NCBI GenBank assembly: GCA_941918925.1
Contig: OW799233.1
Location: 128,612,833-128,676,832 of the forward strand
Source: Phyto melanocephala
Taxonomy: Eukaryota; Arthropoda; Insecta; Diptera; Rhinophoridae
Direction: 5' to 3'
Length of the DNA: 64,000 nt
Shown here in pieces: positions 36,368 to 48,387 of this stretch (position 1 is the stretch's first letter; the number at the start of each line of letters is the position of its first letter). A program made the translations under genes and the position numbers. The notes beneath the pieces are model-generated. The model searched no databases, was not told where the DNA came from, and saw only the letters and a program-made list of their open reading frames with translations.

Positions 36368-37203
36368 TCTATATATATAAAAGTGAAACTCTGTGTGTGT
36401 GTGTGTGTGTTAGCTATAGACTCCGAAACTTTGGCAAGTTGTTGTACACATTCCAGGGAGTGTTTATGGGTGGCAAAAAGTGGGCGGGGCCACGCCCATA
36501 AAAAATTAGTAATCAGTTTTAGCTACTTACACTCGACCGATTTTTCTGAAACTTTGCACACATATTGAGCTGTCATGACTATATAATTTTGTGATTAGAA
36601 AAGTGGACGGGGCCACGCCCATACAAAAGTTATAATATTGAGGTACTTGCACTGGAACGATTTTTCTGAAGCTTTGCACACACATTGAACTGTCATGACT
36701 ATATAATTTCGTGACTAGAAAAGTGGGCAGGGCCACGCCCATAAAAAAGTTATCAATTTCAGCTACTTGAACTTCACCGATTTTTCTGAAACTTAACACA
36801 TACATATTAAGCTTTTATGATTATACAATTTCTAGATTATAAAAGTGGGGCCCATAAGAAATAAGTTATCATTTTTAGCTACTTGCACTAGATCGATTTT
36901 TCTAAAACTGTGCACACACATATTGAGCTGTCATGACTATATAATTTTGTGATCAGAAAAGTGGGCAGGGCCACGCCCATAAAAAAAATTATTTTCAGCT
37001 ACTTGAACTTCACCGATTTTTCTGAAACTTTGTACACATATTGAGCTGTCATGACTATACAGTTTTGTGATTAAAAAGTTTGCAGTGCCACGCCCATTAA
37101 AAAAAGTTATTGTCTATAGCTTTTTGCTCTTGATATTCAATTTAGATTCAGAACGAATTTTTATTCATTAAGGGGCCTAGCAACGCGCGCCGGGCTTTTC
37201 TAG
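36368..37203 (+). mobile_element. Non-autonomous Helitron with six internal tandem units
   Basis: It starts TCTATATATATAAAAGTG after an A, passes a (GT)n run (36390-36409), and ends with GCGCGCCGGGCTTTTCTAG before T. About six units of ~120 bp repeat 'aagtgggcggggccacgccc', 'cgatttttctgaaacttt', 'cacatattgagctgtcatga', 'ctatataatttt'. One unit (36841) has lost the CACGCCC arm. A copy with four units is at 47329-47951 and one with two at 6019-6406. The 92-codon repetitive ORF (36527-36805, minus) is a translation of the tandem units. Confidence 0.88.
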
Positions 37204-39128
37204 TTTTTTATAAAATTCAAATTCATGTTCATATTCTCTCATTACATAAATGTATTAAGAATATTGTCTTTTTTGAAATCAAATAAAAGGTCTTGAATAT
37301 TAGAATATAATACACCAAAGTAGATAAATAAGATACACGTGTCCAATCAGCTGACTGTTTGTTTTTTATATACAATTTATCAGCGTTACCAATTTTTTTT
37401 TTAAAAGTCTGTCTGCATTTGTCAAACGTATTTTTTTTACTTTTATTATACAATAAATAATTCGCAGTTTCATTTGGTTTAAAACGTTTTTAAAAATACA
37501 AAACAGTGAATGAAAAGTTTTTGCTTTAATATTTCTTTTAAATTATTAAATTTAAAAAAGAAAATAAATAAAATTGTGTGACATATTCAGGCATATATAC
37601 AAAAACAAAATGAATGTGTTTTTGAAGTGTTGTGTTTGTTGCCGCGAAGCATATACCTAATGGATATGCCTTGGTAATACACTATAAAAAATTTTAAAAG
37701 ATGATCATGGCCGCCACTACTGAATGGCGTACAGTAAATGTCTGCATATATGGGTAAAATTGAGTATTTTAAAATGTATCCCTTTTCAACCACTAAATAT
37801 AATCAAATAAAAGGGCTTGACCTGTAGAATACAGTAACGTTTGAAGAAGTGTAAAATCTAAGATGGCGTTCGAAATTAAAGCCCCATCAATATAGATATT
37901 AAATAAAAGAATCAGGCTTAATGATTAAAAATTTAAAATCAAAAATGGCTTCGGAAATAATGAAGTAAATTGGCGTAAAATATATAAAATCTTTTATCTA
38001 GACTAAGCTACGATATGGTCGCTGTAGCTACGTAAATGATGGTGTAGAGTATTACCAGATTCGGTTCGATTGAATTAAGCCGGAATAATTAACTTACTAT
38101 TAAATTCAGTAATTATTTTATATTATCAATCTTTCAGTGTAAAAGCTTTAGTTATTTCAAAAGCACGTCGAATGTTCCTATCTTTAACTATTAATCTATA
38201 AATTATTCTTTTAAAATTTCTTTTGTTTAGTTTTGTTCTTAGATCTTTGATTAATCCAAAAATTTGACTACTAATATGGTGGTTTATATTCTGTGCTGAC
38301 TTATTTTAATATTATTTCATGTAAGTCAAGCTGCATGAGTCATTTCTCTCTGATTAATTTTGTCCATTAGAGCTTCCATAAATAATCGGTTTTCGCAAAA
38401 CCGTGACTCAAATATTGCGCGTGTACGATAATAAATCAATTGAAATTATTCAAAATTAATCCTGACCTAAAGTCATTTGTTTTTTCTTTTTTTTCGAAAA
38501 ATATGACATCCATTCTTTACAAAAAAAAAAAAACAGTTTTTTGTAACATAAAATTTTAAGAATCATAAAACTACATTCATCATTAAAAGGTTAATGAAAT
38601 TTTATGAATAACATAAAAAACGGCAAAAAGTCTGAATGTAAATTTGCCAGAAACCACAATTTCAAACACGATTTAACCAGCATTTTATACGTAAAACACA
38701 CAATTTTTTAAATTAATTATCAACCTTTTGTTGGTTTTTGGCAACCACATCTATGTTTATGCTAATATTTGGCCAAAAAGAAACCACTAATTTAAGTTAA
38801 CAGGCCGACACACAATTTTAAAGAAAGTCTTTAGACTTTTAATTCAGATTGAAAACAAGAAACATAAAAAAGAAGCAACAAATCCTAGTGACAATGATTT
38901 ATAGGCTTGAATTAATATCAAAAAAAAAACATTTTTTTTGTTATACAAAAAACAAAAAGACAATTCTATTTGATTGTCTGCAGGTGAAAGACACAGTTGA
39001 ATTTTAATGCACCCTATGACTAAAGGGTAAAATATGAGAACTTAAGCATAAACTGGCTACAAAATTTTTATTTTAATTTTTTTACTGTTTCACTTCTAAA
39101 CAGCAGGTAAGAATACCTTTTCATTTTA
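37204..39128. other. AT-rich intron, no gene
   Basis: No exon, transposase or inverted repeat was recognised. The 68- and 74-codon minus ORFs are unsupported. Confidence 0.4.
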
Positions 39129-39405
39129 TAGTACATTTACAACTAAGCGAAATTTAGTATATTGACGATTTTTAGTTGATTTGCCTGGCTGGCAGTATCA
39201 TCGGGCCGTATTTTTTCCAAAATGAGGCCAGTCAGGTAGATACTGTGAATGGTCCGAATTCGACGATATGGCTGTAGACGATATGTGGTATCAGTTTTGA
39301 AAACGAAATCACACTAAAGTCAAAAATTAATTGTGTGAATGGTGTAGATTTTGATCAAGATTTTAAATCAAATTTTATAGATTTCGCTTAGGTGTAAATG
39401 TAGTA
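39129..39405. mobile_element. 277-bp MITE, TACTACATTTACACC family (copy 1)
   Basis: The left end TAGTACATTTACAACTAAGC and the right end inverted TACTACATTTACACCTAAGC; TTA flanks both sides (39126-39128, 39406-39408). The TWA duplication suggests PIF/Harbinger. A 439-bp relative lies at 51408-51846. The interiors differ apart from the final 'gattttaaatcaaattt' block. Confidence 0.85.
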
Positions 39406-39753
39406 TTAAGAAGAAATGTTCATAATTATTTATTTAAAATAATAATTTTGCTAGTAATAATTCATAAAAAATTTGTTTTAATATTAACATATGCATGTAA
39501 CAAACTCATAACAAATAAAAGAAATGAAATTGTTTAACACAATAGCGATCAACTCCGTCGACGTTAAGTGGTCTTCTTCTATCTTTATAAACGCTGGGAA
39601 CAAGTAATTTAAATTTTACATTTTGACATACAAAAAAATTCTTTTTATGTATTTGCATTAATAATACTGAATCCAGACAGAATTACTGGTCCCAACGAAC
39701 TGTGCAAATAAGAAGAATGATTAGGTTATTGCGGTTGGTGCATACATTATTAT

Positions 39754-39790
39754 ATCAACCTCTGTGCGCGAAATTGTCATATTTTACGTT
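39754..39790 (+). repeat. Solo end of the TATCGACCCCTG MITE family
   Basis: TATCAACCTCTGTGCGCGAA and 'attgtcat' match the terminal repeat of 45790-46040. No partner end was found. Confidence 0.5.
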
Positions 39791-41540
39791 TTTTTAGAAA
39801 CAGCAACTGCAAAGGCCTTAAGTGATGATACACAAACTCAACATTTGTTTGTTTGAATCTCAAGAAAAAAATAGAAATTGTTTTGTCTTAAAAAAGATAG
39901 ATGACTGCGCCTACAAGACCGCAAATACCGTTGGCTACAATCGTTGCCTGGTAGTCCTCAGCTACATAATTATAGGGTAGTCTTTATAAAATTTATATTT
40001 GAATCTTATTAAGAAATTATACAGAATATTGTTTTAAGAACCTTATTTTTTCGAAAGACTGAATCGTTAAAATTAAAATAAATAAAGACGATAATTTAAT
40101 TATCGTTACGGCTGGCCCGACAGCAAACCAAAATGATAAAATTTCTTATCAATAAAATTTAAAAAGCAGAATTTCGAAAACCAAAATGTAACTTACGCCT
40201 TTCGATAAAATAATATTTAACAAAAAAAAAAAACATTTTTAAAAGAAGTGGGAACATTTAAATGATCTCAAGATATTCACACCAAAATATTGTTACGATT
40301 TTTATATTAATTAACCACAGGGAAATGAGTTATATCCTGCCGATAATATTGAACTATGTTGTCCTTTGCAGCTGAAATTTTCTGGTTACAATACATTTAT
40401 ATGTAATGCAGTATTGGACCATGTCATTTTTAAACAACAGTTTTTAGTTAACCACCAATTTTTTGTGTTTTAACGATTGTATTAGTGTTTTCAAAAACTG
40501 TACATTGGTCGTTTAGATACAATAGTATATCGAGAAGTCACAAAGAGCAGTTTTAAAACTACTTCAATGTATTGCAAAGCTAAGGGTCCTATGGTTAATA
40601 TCCAGTATATTGCAATGTTAACTCAACCATATTTTCTCCACACATTTGGGTGGTATTTGCCCAAGTCCTTGTTCATTATTAAATGAAATTTACATGCGTG
40701 TTTATAAAAATATCTTTTTATAATAAAAATTGCCTTTCATTTAATTTTTGTTTGTTGGATTTTGTTTTACTGCAAACTATTGGTGTTTATTCAGACTTAA
40801 AAAAATTATTTTCCGAATGTGGAACGTAAATTATTTTAATTTTTTTGGTAGTGTATCACCCCGTTTATATGGCGCTATTTTAAAAGTTTTATTATATATT
40901 TACAGATTTAACACTTAAAACTGCTTTTATTAGTTGCTTAATGGTGTGTGTCTTCAGTTGAATTGTTGCTGTAGTGGTAGCTGGCCGTTTTGGTTTTAAC
41001 TGCCAAGCGCGCCGTTAAGTCTACCAAACCATGTATTATTCATTAAATTCATTTTTTATTTGAATATATTTTCTTTATAATTTGCATGTTTTTTTTTTAC
41101 TTAAACCATAAACTATTAATAATGAAAATTAATAAATGTTAATTAATTTGGTTTTTATTACTTCTTAGAATAAAAAAAAGTCCCACAAAATAAAACCAAA
41201 ATAGATTTTTATTGAACGAAATTCCTTTTCGTAACCACAAAAGTTATTATTATTTTTAAAGTGGCGATATTATAGTAAGACGTAATTGCGCATTTAGAAT
41301 AGATAGAATATATTTTTAGTATTCGACTTTGTCAAATCTGATAACACCCTTCACCATCATGTACATAGGACCATAGAGACCACACCGTAGCTTAGACTAG
41401 ATTTCAGATTAAAAATTATACGTCTGTTTGCTTTATTATTCCCGACGTCAGCTTCGGTTTTGAATTTTTATATTCTACTTGTCTAGCTATTTCATTTGAT
41501 ACCAATATTGTGGGTGGTAAAGGAGGTAAAGTCGTAATTA
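39791..41540. other. AT-rich intron, no gene
   Basis: Nothing supported was found. A slightly GC-richer patch near 40960-41030 has no recognised identity. Confidence 0.4.
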
Positions 41541-41563
41541 CTATATGGGCATTTCCATGTCAT

Positions 41564-42027
41564 CGTACGTGACGTTTGAACTCCTATAAAGCGGAGTAAT
41601 TTTTGCAAAAGTAAGAGTAACTGAAACAAAGTTAGATCTTAATGTTCCATTCAAATGATACTTTATTTAAAAAGAAACTTAATTATATTCAAATCACTGT
41701 TGTCTAAAATATCCAGTATAACAAGAATATATCGTACGAATCTGCGAATCTTCGGAGGTATTTCTTCTTTTTTTAATCTCTTACACTAAACCAAATATTT
41801 TTCATTTAAAATCCATCATATTTAATCTTTAAATGATTTTATAATAAATTCAATTCAATATCGTTCGTGACATATCGTACGTGACAGATTTTGCTCTAAT
41901 AGTATTCTTAGGTAATAAAATTTATATTATGTTAAGAAAAAAAAATTAAGTCCTAAATTAGGTGCTCTTGCGACTGTTCAAATACAAATGACGGAGACAA
42001 ATTATGTTTTTGCACTACGTACGTGAC
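41564..42027. promoter_or_regulatory. Cluster of TACGTGAC octamers
   Basis: TACGTGAC occurs at 41566-41573, 41878-41885 and 42020-42027, with a one-base variant TTCGTGAC at 41864-41871. All have the same orientation within 460 bp of very AT-rich DNA. TACGTG is the core recognised by bHLH-PAS pairs with Tango (Single-minded, Trachealess, Similar) in Drosophila. It may equally be a relic of a repeat whose terminus resembles the 'gggttattccacatcaaatc' block at 55157. Function is only a hypothesis. Confidence 0.3.
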
Positions 42028-42349
42028 ATTAAAAAACCATCCAAGCGAAATAAAAAAATGCCGCTAATTGGACTCTTTTTTCTTTTGGATTTTGTTAATT
42101 GTTGTTGTTACCTTAATTTTAAAGCATATTTACAATTAAAATTTATTTTAACAATTTAATCGCAAAAAAAAAATAGTTGATTGCAATTCTTTAAAATAAG
42201 TCAAAGAGATAATTAGATTAAACGTTTATTGTTGCTCTTAAAATAATTTAATAAGCTCTTAATACCTGCGCATAGTAAAATTTTAGTGTTTTTCTTACCA
42301 ATAAACCTATATTGAAAAACTTTCAAAAGTTTTTATTTTTACAGTCGTG

Positions 42350-42508
42350 GTTGACATATTCATGGTCATGTCCATATGTGACTTATATATTCACCATTAG
42401 ATTTTGAAAGCCATCTTGGACTTTAACTATTTCATAGATTTATATTTTTTTACTGGTGAAGCTCTTTCATTTGTTACCCATATTGAGGGAGTTCAAGTAT
42501 GTATATTT
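42350..42508 (+). repeat. Fragment of the 49240-type repeat
   Basis: 'agccatcttggactttaa', 'atatttttttactggtgaag' and 'cccatattgagggagttcaa' match the sequence on either side of the SINE at 49033-49227. Confidence 0.6.
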
Positions 42509-42940
42509 TTATACCCTTCAGACAGTGAAAAAGGGTATATATAGGTTTGTCATTCCGTGTGAAATTTCTACAATTTTCAGTTTCGACCCCATAAAGTATA
42601 TATTTTTTTTTTTGAAAGCTTATGAATAGGGGAGTCGATTAAGCTCTGTCAGTCTGTCCGTCTGACCGTGTGTATGTTGAAATCAACTTTTTGAAGCCCC
42701 CCGACATCGCTTGGACCCGGGTGAGGTATTAAGATATCAGAAATATTCGGGAGTAGATCGGTATTGAAAATCTGAAACATCGGTACATAAACAACTGAGA
42801 TATGAGCAAAAACCCACGACCACCTAAATTTTTTTTTTCACAAAAACAACATAACAACAACAACATACATACATACAAACGTGTATACTGGTTAGAGTAA
42901 ACGTGGCATTGAATCCCAGCTGAGCCAAAAAATTTTTGTG

Positions 42941-43471
42941 GGGGGGTGCTTTAATACCATGTGAGATAAGGCCATGATGGCTTTATCTCTCATTAAATAG
43001 AGAGATAAAACCACCTGCCGCGTTCAACTGAAGGAGAAAACCCGTAAGCACGGCCGCAGGCCGCCACGCGGAAAAACTTTAGTATACGAGGCCAGATTAC
43101 AATACTTAACTTTAGTGTCTCCGAGAAGACATGGCTTCGCATACTAAAGTTTTTCCGCGTGGCGGCCGTGCTTACGGGTTTTCTCCTTCAGTTGAACGCG
43201 GCAGGTGGCTTCGCTGAATAAAGTTTTCCTGCGTGCGTCACAAGAATAAAAATTAATTAATTATAAAAATAATTATAGCAATATTCTGAAAAAATATGGC
43301 TTTATCTCTCATTTGCGAAAAAAGTATGGCTTTATCTCTCATTTCGCAAAATTTTTAATATGGCCTTACCTCTCAATGATTGGGCAATAAGGCCATTATG
43401 GCTTTATCTCCCATTCAATTGAGCAATAAAGCCATCATGGCCTTATCTCACATGGTATTAAAGCACCCCCC
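42941..43471. mobile_element. 531-bp compound MITE with a GC-rich nested hairpin
   Basis: Outer inverted repeats are about 50 bp: GGGGGGTGCTTTAATACCAT then GTGAGATAAGGCCATGATGG. Subterminal copies of 'atggctttatctctcatt' occur at least five times (42976, 43301, 43326, 43362, 43398), as in transposase-binding subterminal repeats. An inner inverted repeat pairs 43011-43083 with 43143-43208. It is identical except for a 7-base CAGGCCG insertion in the left arm, and is strikingly GC-rich (CCGCGTTCAACTGAAGG, CCGCCACGCGG). Possible 8-bp target copies are 'aatttttg'/'aatttttt', which would suggest hAT, but this is weak. Confidence 0.85.
43011..43208. repeat. Inner GC-rich inverted repeat
   Basis: A 66-bp right arm and a 73-bp left arm (the latter with a 7-bp duplication of CGGCCGC-like sequence) surround a 59-nt loop. 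Apart from the insertion I see no mismatch. Confidence 0.9.
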
Positions 43472-43795
43472 AATTTTTTTTTTATTTTTTTATATTTTTT
43501 TTTATTTTTTATTTAATACATTATTTATATTTTTATTATTATTATTTCTTTAAATTTTTTTTAATTTCTTTTTTATTTTTTTGTTTGTTTTATATTTATA
43601 TTTTAATTATTTTTTTTAAATTTTTTTTTACATACATAAATAAATTTTTAATTTTACAATGGGATGTTTTTATATATGTATGTTTTTTGTATGACATGAA
43701 TGCTGACTCAAACAATTGTTATTGCATGACTACACGTTGTGAAGGGTATATAGGATTCGGCACGGTCGAATATAGCACCCTTACTTGTTTATTTG

Positions 43796-44545
43796 ACCTA
43801 TATAATGATAAATTGTGCGCTATTTTGTAGTAGTTGTATGTTTATGTTGTATCATATTTTGAAAGTCAAGCTCTTTTTTTGGACACTCACATTGCTCTTC
43901 TATTTTCGATTTTTCTATGTAAATTTTAGAAAAAAAAACACCAAATCAGTTGTACTTTTGTCCTTATACCTCGGATAGTTTCCAGCTGGCCTCCCAGTTT
44001 TTCTTAGAAATTATTTTTGAGATTATGGCTTGTATTTCGGTTGCCTTCGAGTGTCCAAAAATTAGTTAGGAGCTTTAGTAATTTATATAAAATTATTTAT
44101 ATTATTTATCTTTAAAAATGGGTTTTGCCTATATCTTTGCCGATTAGTAATCGATAATAGCCAAAGTGTCCATATCCATATTATCCTCGGACTGAGAAAA
44201 TTTTTGCTTTAATGTTCAGAATATGCGACAAAAACAAAGGCAGTCATGTTTATTTGCTCATATCTCAGAAATTTATGGAGCGATTTAGCTTAATTTCAAT
44301 ATAGTACATTGCTGGATATAAACAAAGGACTGATAAGACAAACAGACCGTTGCAACATGTGGGTTTTTTCAAAAGGTTGATTTTATCTAAAAAAGACGGA
44401 CGGACATTTCTCAATCGACTCACGTAGTCATAATATTTCAGAAAATAAACTATTTATGGGCTCGAATAAATAACGTATGAATTACAAACGGAATGAACAA
44501 ACTGTGCATACCGTTGGCACCACTGGTGAAGGGTATTAAAAAAGC
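43796..44545 (-). repeat. Long dispersed repeat (family of 49240-49980), copy 1
   Basis: Shared with 49240-49980 in order: 'tttttgagattatg', 'attagttaggagctttagta' (cf. 'attaaaaactttacta'), 'tttgccgattagtaatcgat', 'ggcagtcatgtttatttgct', 'catatctcagaaattatgg'-type text, 'acggacggacatttctcaat' and 'attacaaacggaatg'. It ends 'ggtgaagggtat'. The end identifies it as related to the TATACCC repeats in the opposite orientation. Confidence 0.7.
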
Positions 44546-45789
44546 TCTTAAATATATAAAAATAAAAATAATTTTTTAATAGGGATGGTAATCTTACCTT
44601 TGCTGTGCTAAAAGAATTTAAAAAAAAAATTTTAAGAACCAAAACTTAAAAATTAAAAATTATAAAATGTTTAGTATAAGTATATTTTAATGAAATAAAA
44701 TTTATTCAAAATATTTTAAAAAGAGAGAATTATATTAAATTTAGCTTGTAAATAGTTCGCATCTTTAACAGTCTATTTGTTTTGCATTTACGTCATAATT
44801 AGTTAATAAACATTTATGGTTGTTTTTTCCATCCCGTTTCTATTTGTTGCATATTCATACAAGTTCATTTAAATTTTTGTATCGCATTTAATTTTGTTTC
44901 CAACTTTTGGTAGCAAATTAAGCAATTAACGTTTATTTGTTTGTTAAATTATGGCATGTTTTGTTATATTTTTTTTTTTTTGCAAATATAAATATTTAAC
45001 ATTAATTAAAGTTTGAAAGCAGTATGAATTTTTTTTCAATTTGAAATATATGTATGTACGAGCATACGTACATATGTATTTTAAAGAACTATCAAGTACT
45101 GCAAATACTACTTAAATTAATTTAAAAAAAGTCACTTTAGATCGCATGCTTGAATTAATGAAAGAAATATGTGCCCTTAACGATAAAAGTGGTCTAAGTA
45201 AAAAAAATTGTTTATCAGTTCCTTCACACCATACTAAAATAAACTAATTTAGTTCAATGTGATTTTAAAAAAAATTGTTAAAACTAAACCATTTATGAAT
45301 GATTATTATTTGAATGTACAACGTGCTTAGTGTTAATTATGAAAATGGTCTAAGTCAAAAACGTTTAAAAATAGAGTTTAAAAGTTGTTAAAACTATGTC
45401 GATGACAACGACGCACGGTTTGTCGAACCCATAGAGCAAATGGACAAAAATAGAAGGAGTGTTCACAGTATTTTTAGATTTAGTATACTTCTATAAAATA
45501 CTTTAATTAAAAAAATTTTATTTTTTGACGAAATTGGACAAAGGACACGCCTATTGCCCATATATGGTTAGAACGAAATTTTTAATTTTGGCTACATAAC
45601 TGCACAGAAAGTTGCAAAAATCAAAAGATCATTTACATCCCGTATTGGTGAGATAATTTTTATTGTGATTGACGCAAGGACCTTAGGTCCTGTTTTTCTT
45701 AAAAAAGCTTTAACTCTAACAAAATTTATCCTGTTCTCATTAAATTTGGTATGGTATATATTATATATAATATTATTTCTGTTTAAATA
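44546..45789. other. AT-rich intron, no gene
   Basis: A palindromic run 'atgtatgtacgagcatacgtacat' lies near 45050. Nothing else is supported. Confidence 0.4.
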
Positions 45790-46040
45790 TATCGACCCCT
45801 GTGCGCAAAATTATCGTAAGTTACAAAAACAAAGTTTTGCAGGAGAGCGTTTTTATTAAGTACTTTTAAATAAATAAAAACGTAAATAACACTGCACACG
45901 GTGTTATCTCCATAACTAAAACAGTTATTGCTATAATATTTTATTAGCAAATGGATTAATGGATGTGGAATCAATTTGCATAAAAAAGTCGATTTCTAAA
46001 AAAACGTTACATACGATAATTTGGCGTACAGGGGTCGATA
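45790..46040. mobile_element. 251-bp MITE, TATCGACCCCTG ends
   Basis: The left end TATCGACCCCTGTGCGCAAA-ATTATCGTAAGTTAC and the right end inverted TATCGACCCCTGTACGCCAA-ATTATCGTATGTAAC agree at about 31 of 35 positions. The interior is non-coding. A solo terminus is at 39754. Target duplication is ambiguous in the AT-rich flank (TA or ATA). Confidence 0.82.
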
Positions 46041-47328
46041 ATATATATGAAGTGATATTTCAAATTAATTGTAATAATTTATTTGCCACAAGATATTTAA
46101 AATAAGCGAAATTTTTTAAAAATTACCTAATTTAGACCTTTTTAAAATTTCAAAATTGTTTAAGTTAAAGGACAAAGTTCTTTTATTTGATCGAGCAGAG
46201 TCCATAGTTAAATAAACGAAAATAAAAAAAAATTGGTGTTTTTGGATATAGTTTTTTTATACTTCACTCAAATTTGGTAAATTTGGAAATAAGTGCAGTA
46301 GAAATTCAAGGAAAATTTCAAACTTTTTTTCTCTATTTTATTTGAAATATTGTAGTGTTACTAAAAAACTTAACTTCGAAAATTTTTTAAATAAATAAAG
46401 TTCTTAGAGCTATTTCTCTGAAGCAGCTAAAATCTTATTTTCTACATGGTATTTTTTATTACAAACTAGTTGAGATTAGTGCCCTCTTGCGAGAATATAG
46501 AGAAGTAAACGATAATAATTAGTATTTTATTCGGCAGATAATTAGCTTTAAAAAATATATATTTTATTAAAATCCCTGATGAGTGATTTCCTGATTTTTT
46601 TTTTTAAACTTATGAAAATACTACTTTTATATATTTATACACATTTATTTTATTATTTTAATATATAAACATATTTGATTTTGCTTCAATCATCAAAATC
46701 ATTCTCTTAGTTTAATAAAGATTAATAGTTTTAATTGAAAAAAATTCAGTCAAATTAGTATTAGAAAATTAAAAAATATTTTTATGGGTTTATTAAAAAG
46801 TTTTATTTTGGGACACCCTTTATTTCTTTTTACGTTTTATATATTTTAAAAGTGTGTCCCAAAGTAAGGCAAGATTTGAATTTGTCGCCATTTGTGCAAT
46901 ACTAAATACTATGTTTTCTACCTAATTCAAATCTTGCATTAATTTTGTAATTATCGTAATAAAGTTTAGCTTGGATCAGTAACTATAACATCCAATGGAT
47001 GAGATTCTTAAAAAAATTTATATTAAAAGATGTTTTATACAACAGCTATAGTGGACTCTGAATGTAACACTTTAGATCTTCAACCTCAAAGAGGAAAGAT
47101 TGAAATTACCACTATACCAATTACGGTAAAAATATATATGTAAGTCTTTAAGTATTTGCTTCGCTGCACAGTGGGATGTATTCATACATTTTTGTACGAA
47201 AAATATAAGAAGTCATTATAGATGATTGAAATTAGGCACCGCTTTTCACCCATACGATCTTAATCATAAATTTTAAATTAAATTAAATTCATAAATTTGT
47301 TTTCTATCCGCCAAAAGTTTTTAAATCT
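46041..47328. other. AT-rich intron with small dyads
   Basis: 'attttgggacacccttta' at 46806 and 'agtgtgtcccaaagt' at 46851 are inverted. 'gcaagatttgaatt' at 46869 recurs inverted at 46924. These may be decayed MITE ends. No gene. Confidence 0.4.
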
Positions 47329-47951
47329 TCTATATATATAAAAGTGAAACTCTGTGTGTGTGTGTGTGTGTTAGCTATAGACTCCGAAACTGTAAAACCG
47401 ATCAGACTCAAACTTTGGCAAGTTGTTGGACACATACCAGGGAGTGTTTATGGGTGAAAAAAAGTGGGCGGGGCCACGCCCATAAAAATAAGTTATCAGT
47501 TTTAGCTACTTGCACTTAACCGATTTTTCTGAAACTTTGTACACATATCGAGCTGTCATGACTTAATAATTTCGTGATAAAAAAAGTGGGCGAGGCCACG
47601 CCCCTAAAAAAGTTTTAATTTTGATTTACTTGCACTAGACCGATTTTTCTGAAACTTTGCACACATATTGAGCTGTTATGACTTTACAATTCCGTGATTA
47701 GAAAAGTGGGCAGGGCCACGCCCATAAAAACAATTATAATTTTGAGGTACTTGCACTGGTCCGATTCTTCTGAAACTTTGCACTTATATTGAGCTATTAT
47801 GACTTTACAATTTCGTGATTAGAAAAGTGGGCAATGCCACGCCCATAAAAAAAATTATAATTTTTAGGTTTTTGCACTTGATATTTAATTAAAATTCAGA
47901 ATGCATTTCGATTCATTAAGGGGCGTAGCAACGCGCGCCGGGTTTGGCTAG
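47329..47951 (+). mobile_element. Non-autonomous Helitron with four internal tandem units
   Basis: It starts TCTATATATATAAAAGTG, has the same GT run and 'ttagctatagactccgaaac' as the 36.4-kb copy, four 'gtgggc.gggccacgccc' units about 121 bp apart, and the 3' end GCGCGCCGGGTTTGGCTAG before T. It keeps a 5' segment ('gtaaaaccgatcagactcaa') deleted in the 36.4-kb copy. Confidence 0.88.
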
Positions 47952-48171
47952 TTTAATATATATACCATTCCTGGAATTAACAAAAGATTCGGGCCAAATT
48001 TTTTTTTAAAAAGTCAGTTCATGATAACCAAATATTTTATTTATTAATTATCAAATCTTTAATTACATCATCTAGTTATAAAAGATGTTTATGAGGTTGA
48101 CATATACTACTTATGTACGAATTAGATTATGTAACCCAGCGATGCAAGACATGAGTATTTGTTGATTATAT

Positions 48172-48387
48172 TAGTTCTAGCTTGTGCCCGCAACTTCGTC
48201 TGCATAGTTATCGGGATAAAAGGTAGACTTGGTATTAACCTTGGTTGTTATTTATATGTTTGTCAAATTTATTTTAATTCCACTTAGCCATTTTTGCGTG
48301 ATTGAGTTCTAGATTCGATTAGAAAATATACATAATTAATACCACATATTCAAACATACACATTCACATTTATTATATTAGTAGGAT
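48172..48387 (+). mobile_element. 3' end of an RTE-like non-LTR retrotransposon
   Basis: 'ctagcttgtgcccgcaactt'-CGTCTGC, then 'tttttgcgtgattgagtt' and the tail 'tttattatattagtaggat' match the characteristic 3' UTR of RTE-clade elements and their derivatives, common in Lepidoptera and other insects. No coding part is present, so it is a short 5'-truncated insertion or a derived SINE. I identified it by motif recognition only. Confidence 0.6.

Larger units (their letters stand above)
42509..43795 (+). repeat. TATACCC-family element, interrupted by a MITE
   Basis: It starts TATACCCTTCAGACAG and carries the family's blocks: 'gaccccataaagtatata', 'gtctgtccgtctg', 'aaacccacgaccacc', 'acgtggcattgaatcccag'. 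It is broken at 42941-43471 by the hairpin MITE. It then continues through the T-rich tract to GTTGTGAAGGGTATATA (43737) and TTCGGCACGGTCGAA (43756-43770). Confidence 0.78.

Noticed and set aside
36527..36805. 92-codon repetitive minus-strand ORF (YSHDSSMCVQSFRKI repeats)
   Set aside because: It is a translation of the Helitron tandem units; the period equals the DNA repeat and it breaks where units differ.
43301..43415. CRISPR-like array of 'atggctttatctctcatt'
   Set aside because: Spacing is irregular, copies are degenerate and partly inverted, and they lie within MITE ends in a eukaryotic genome.
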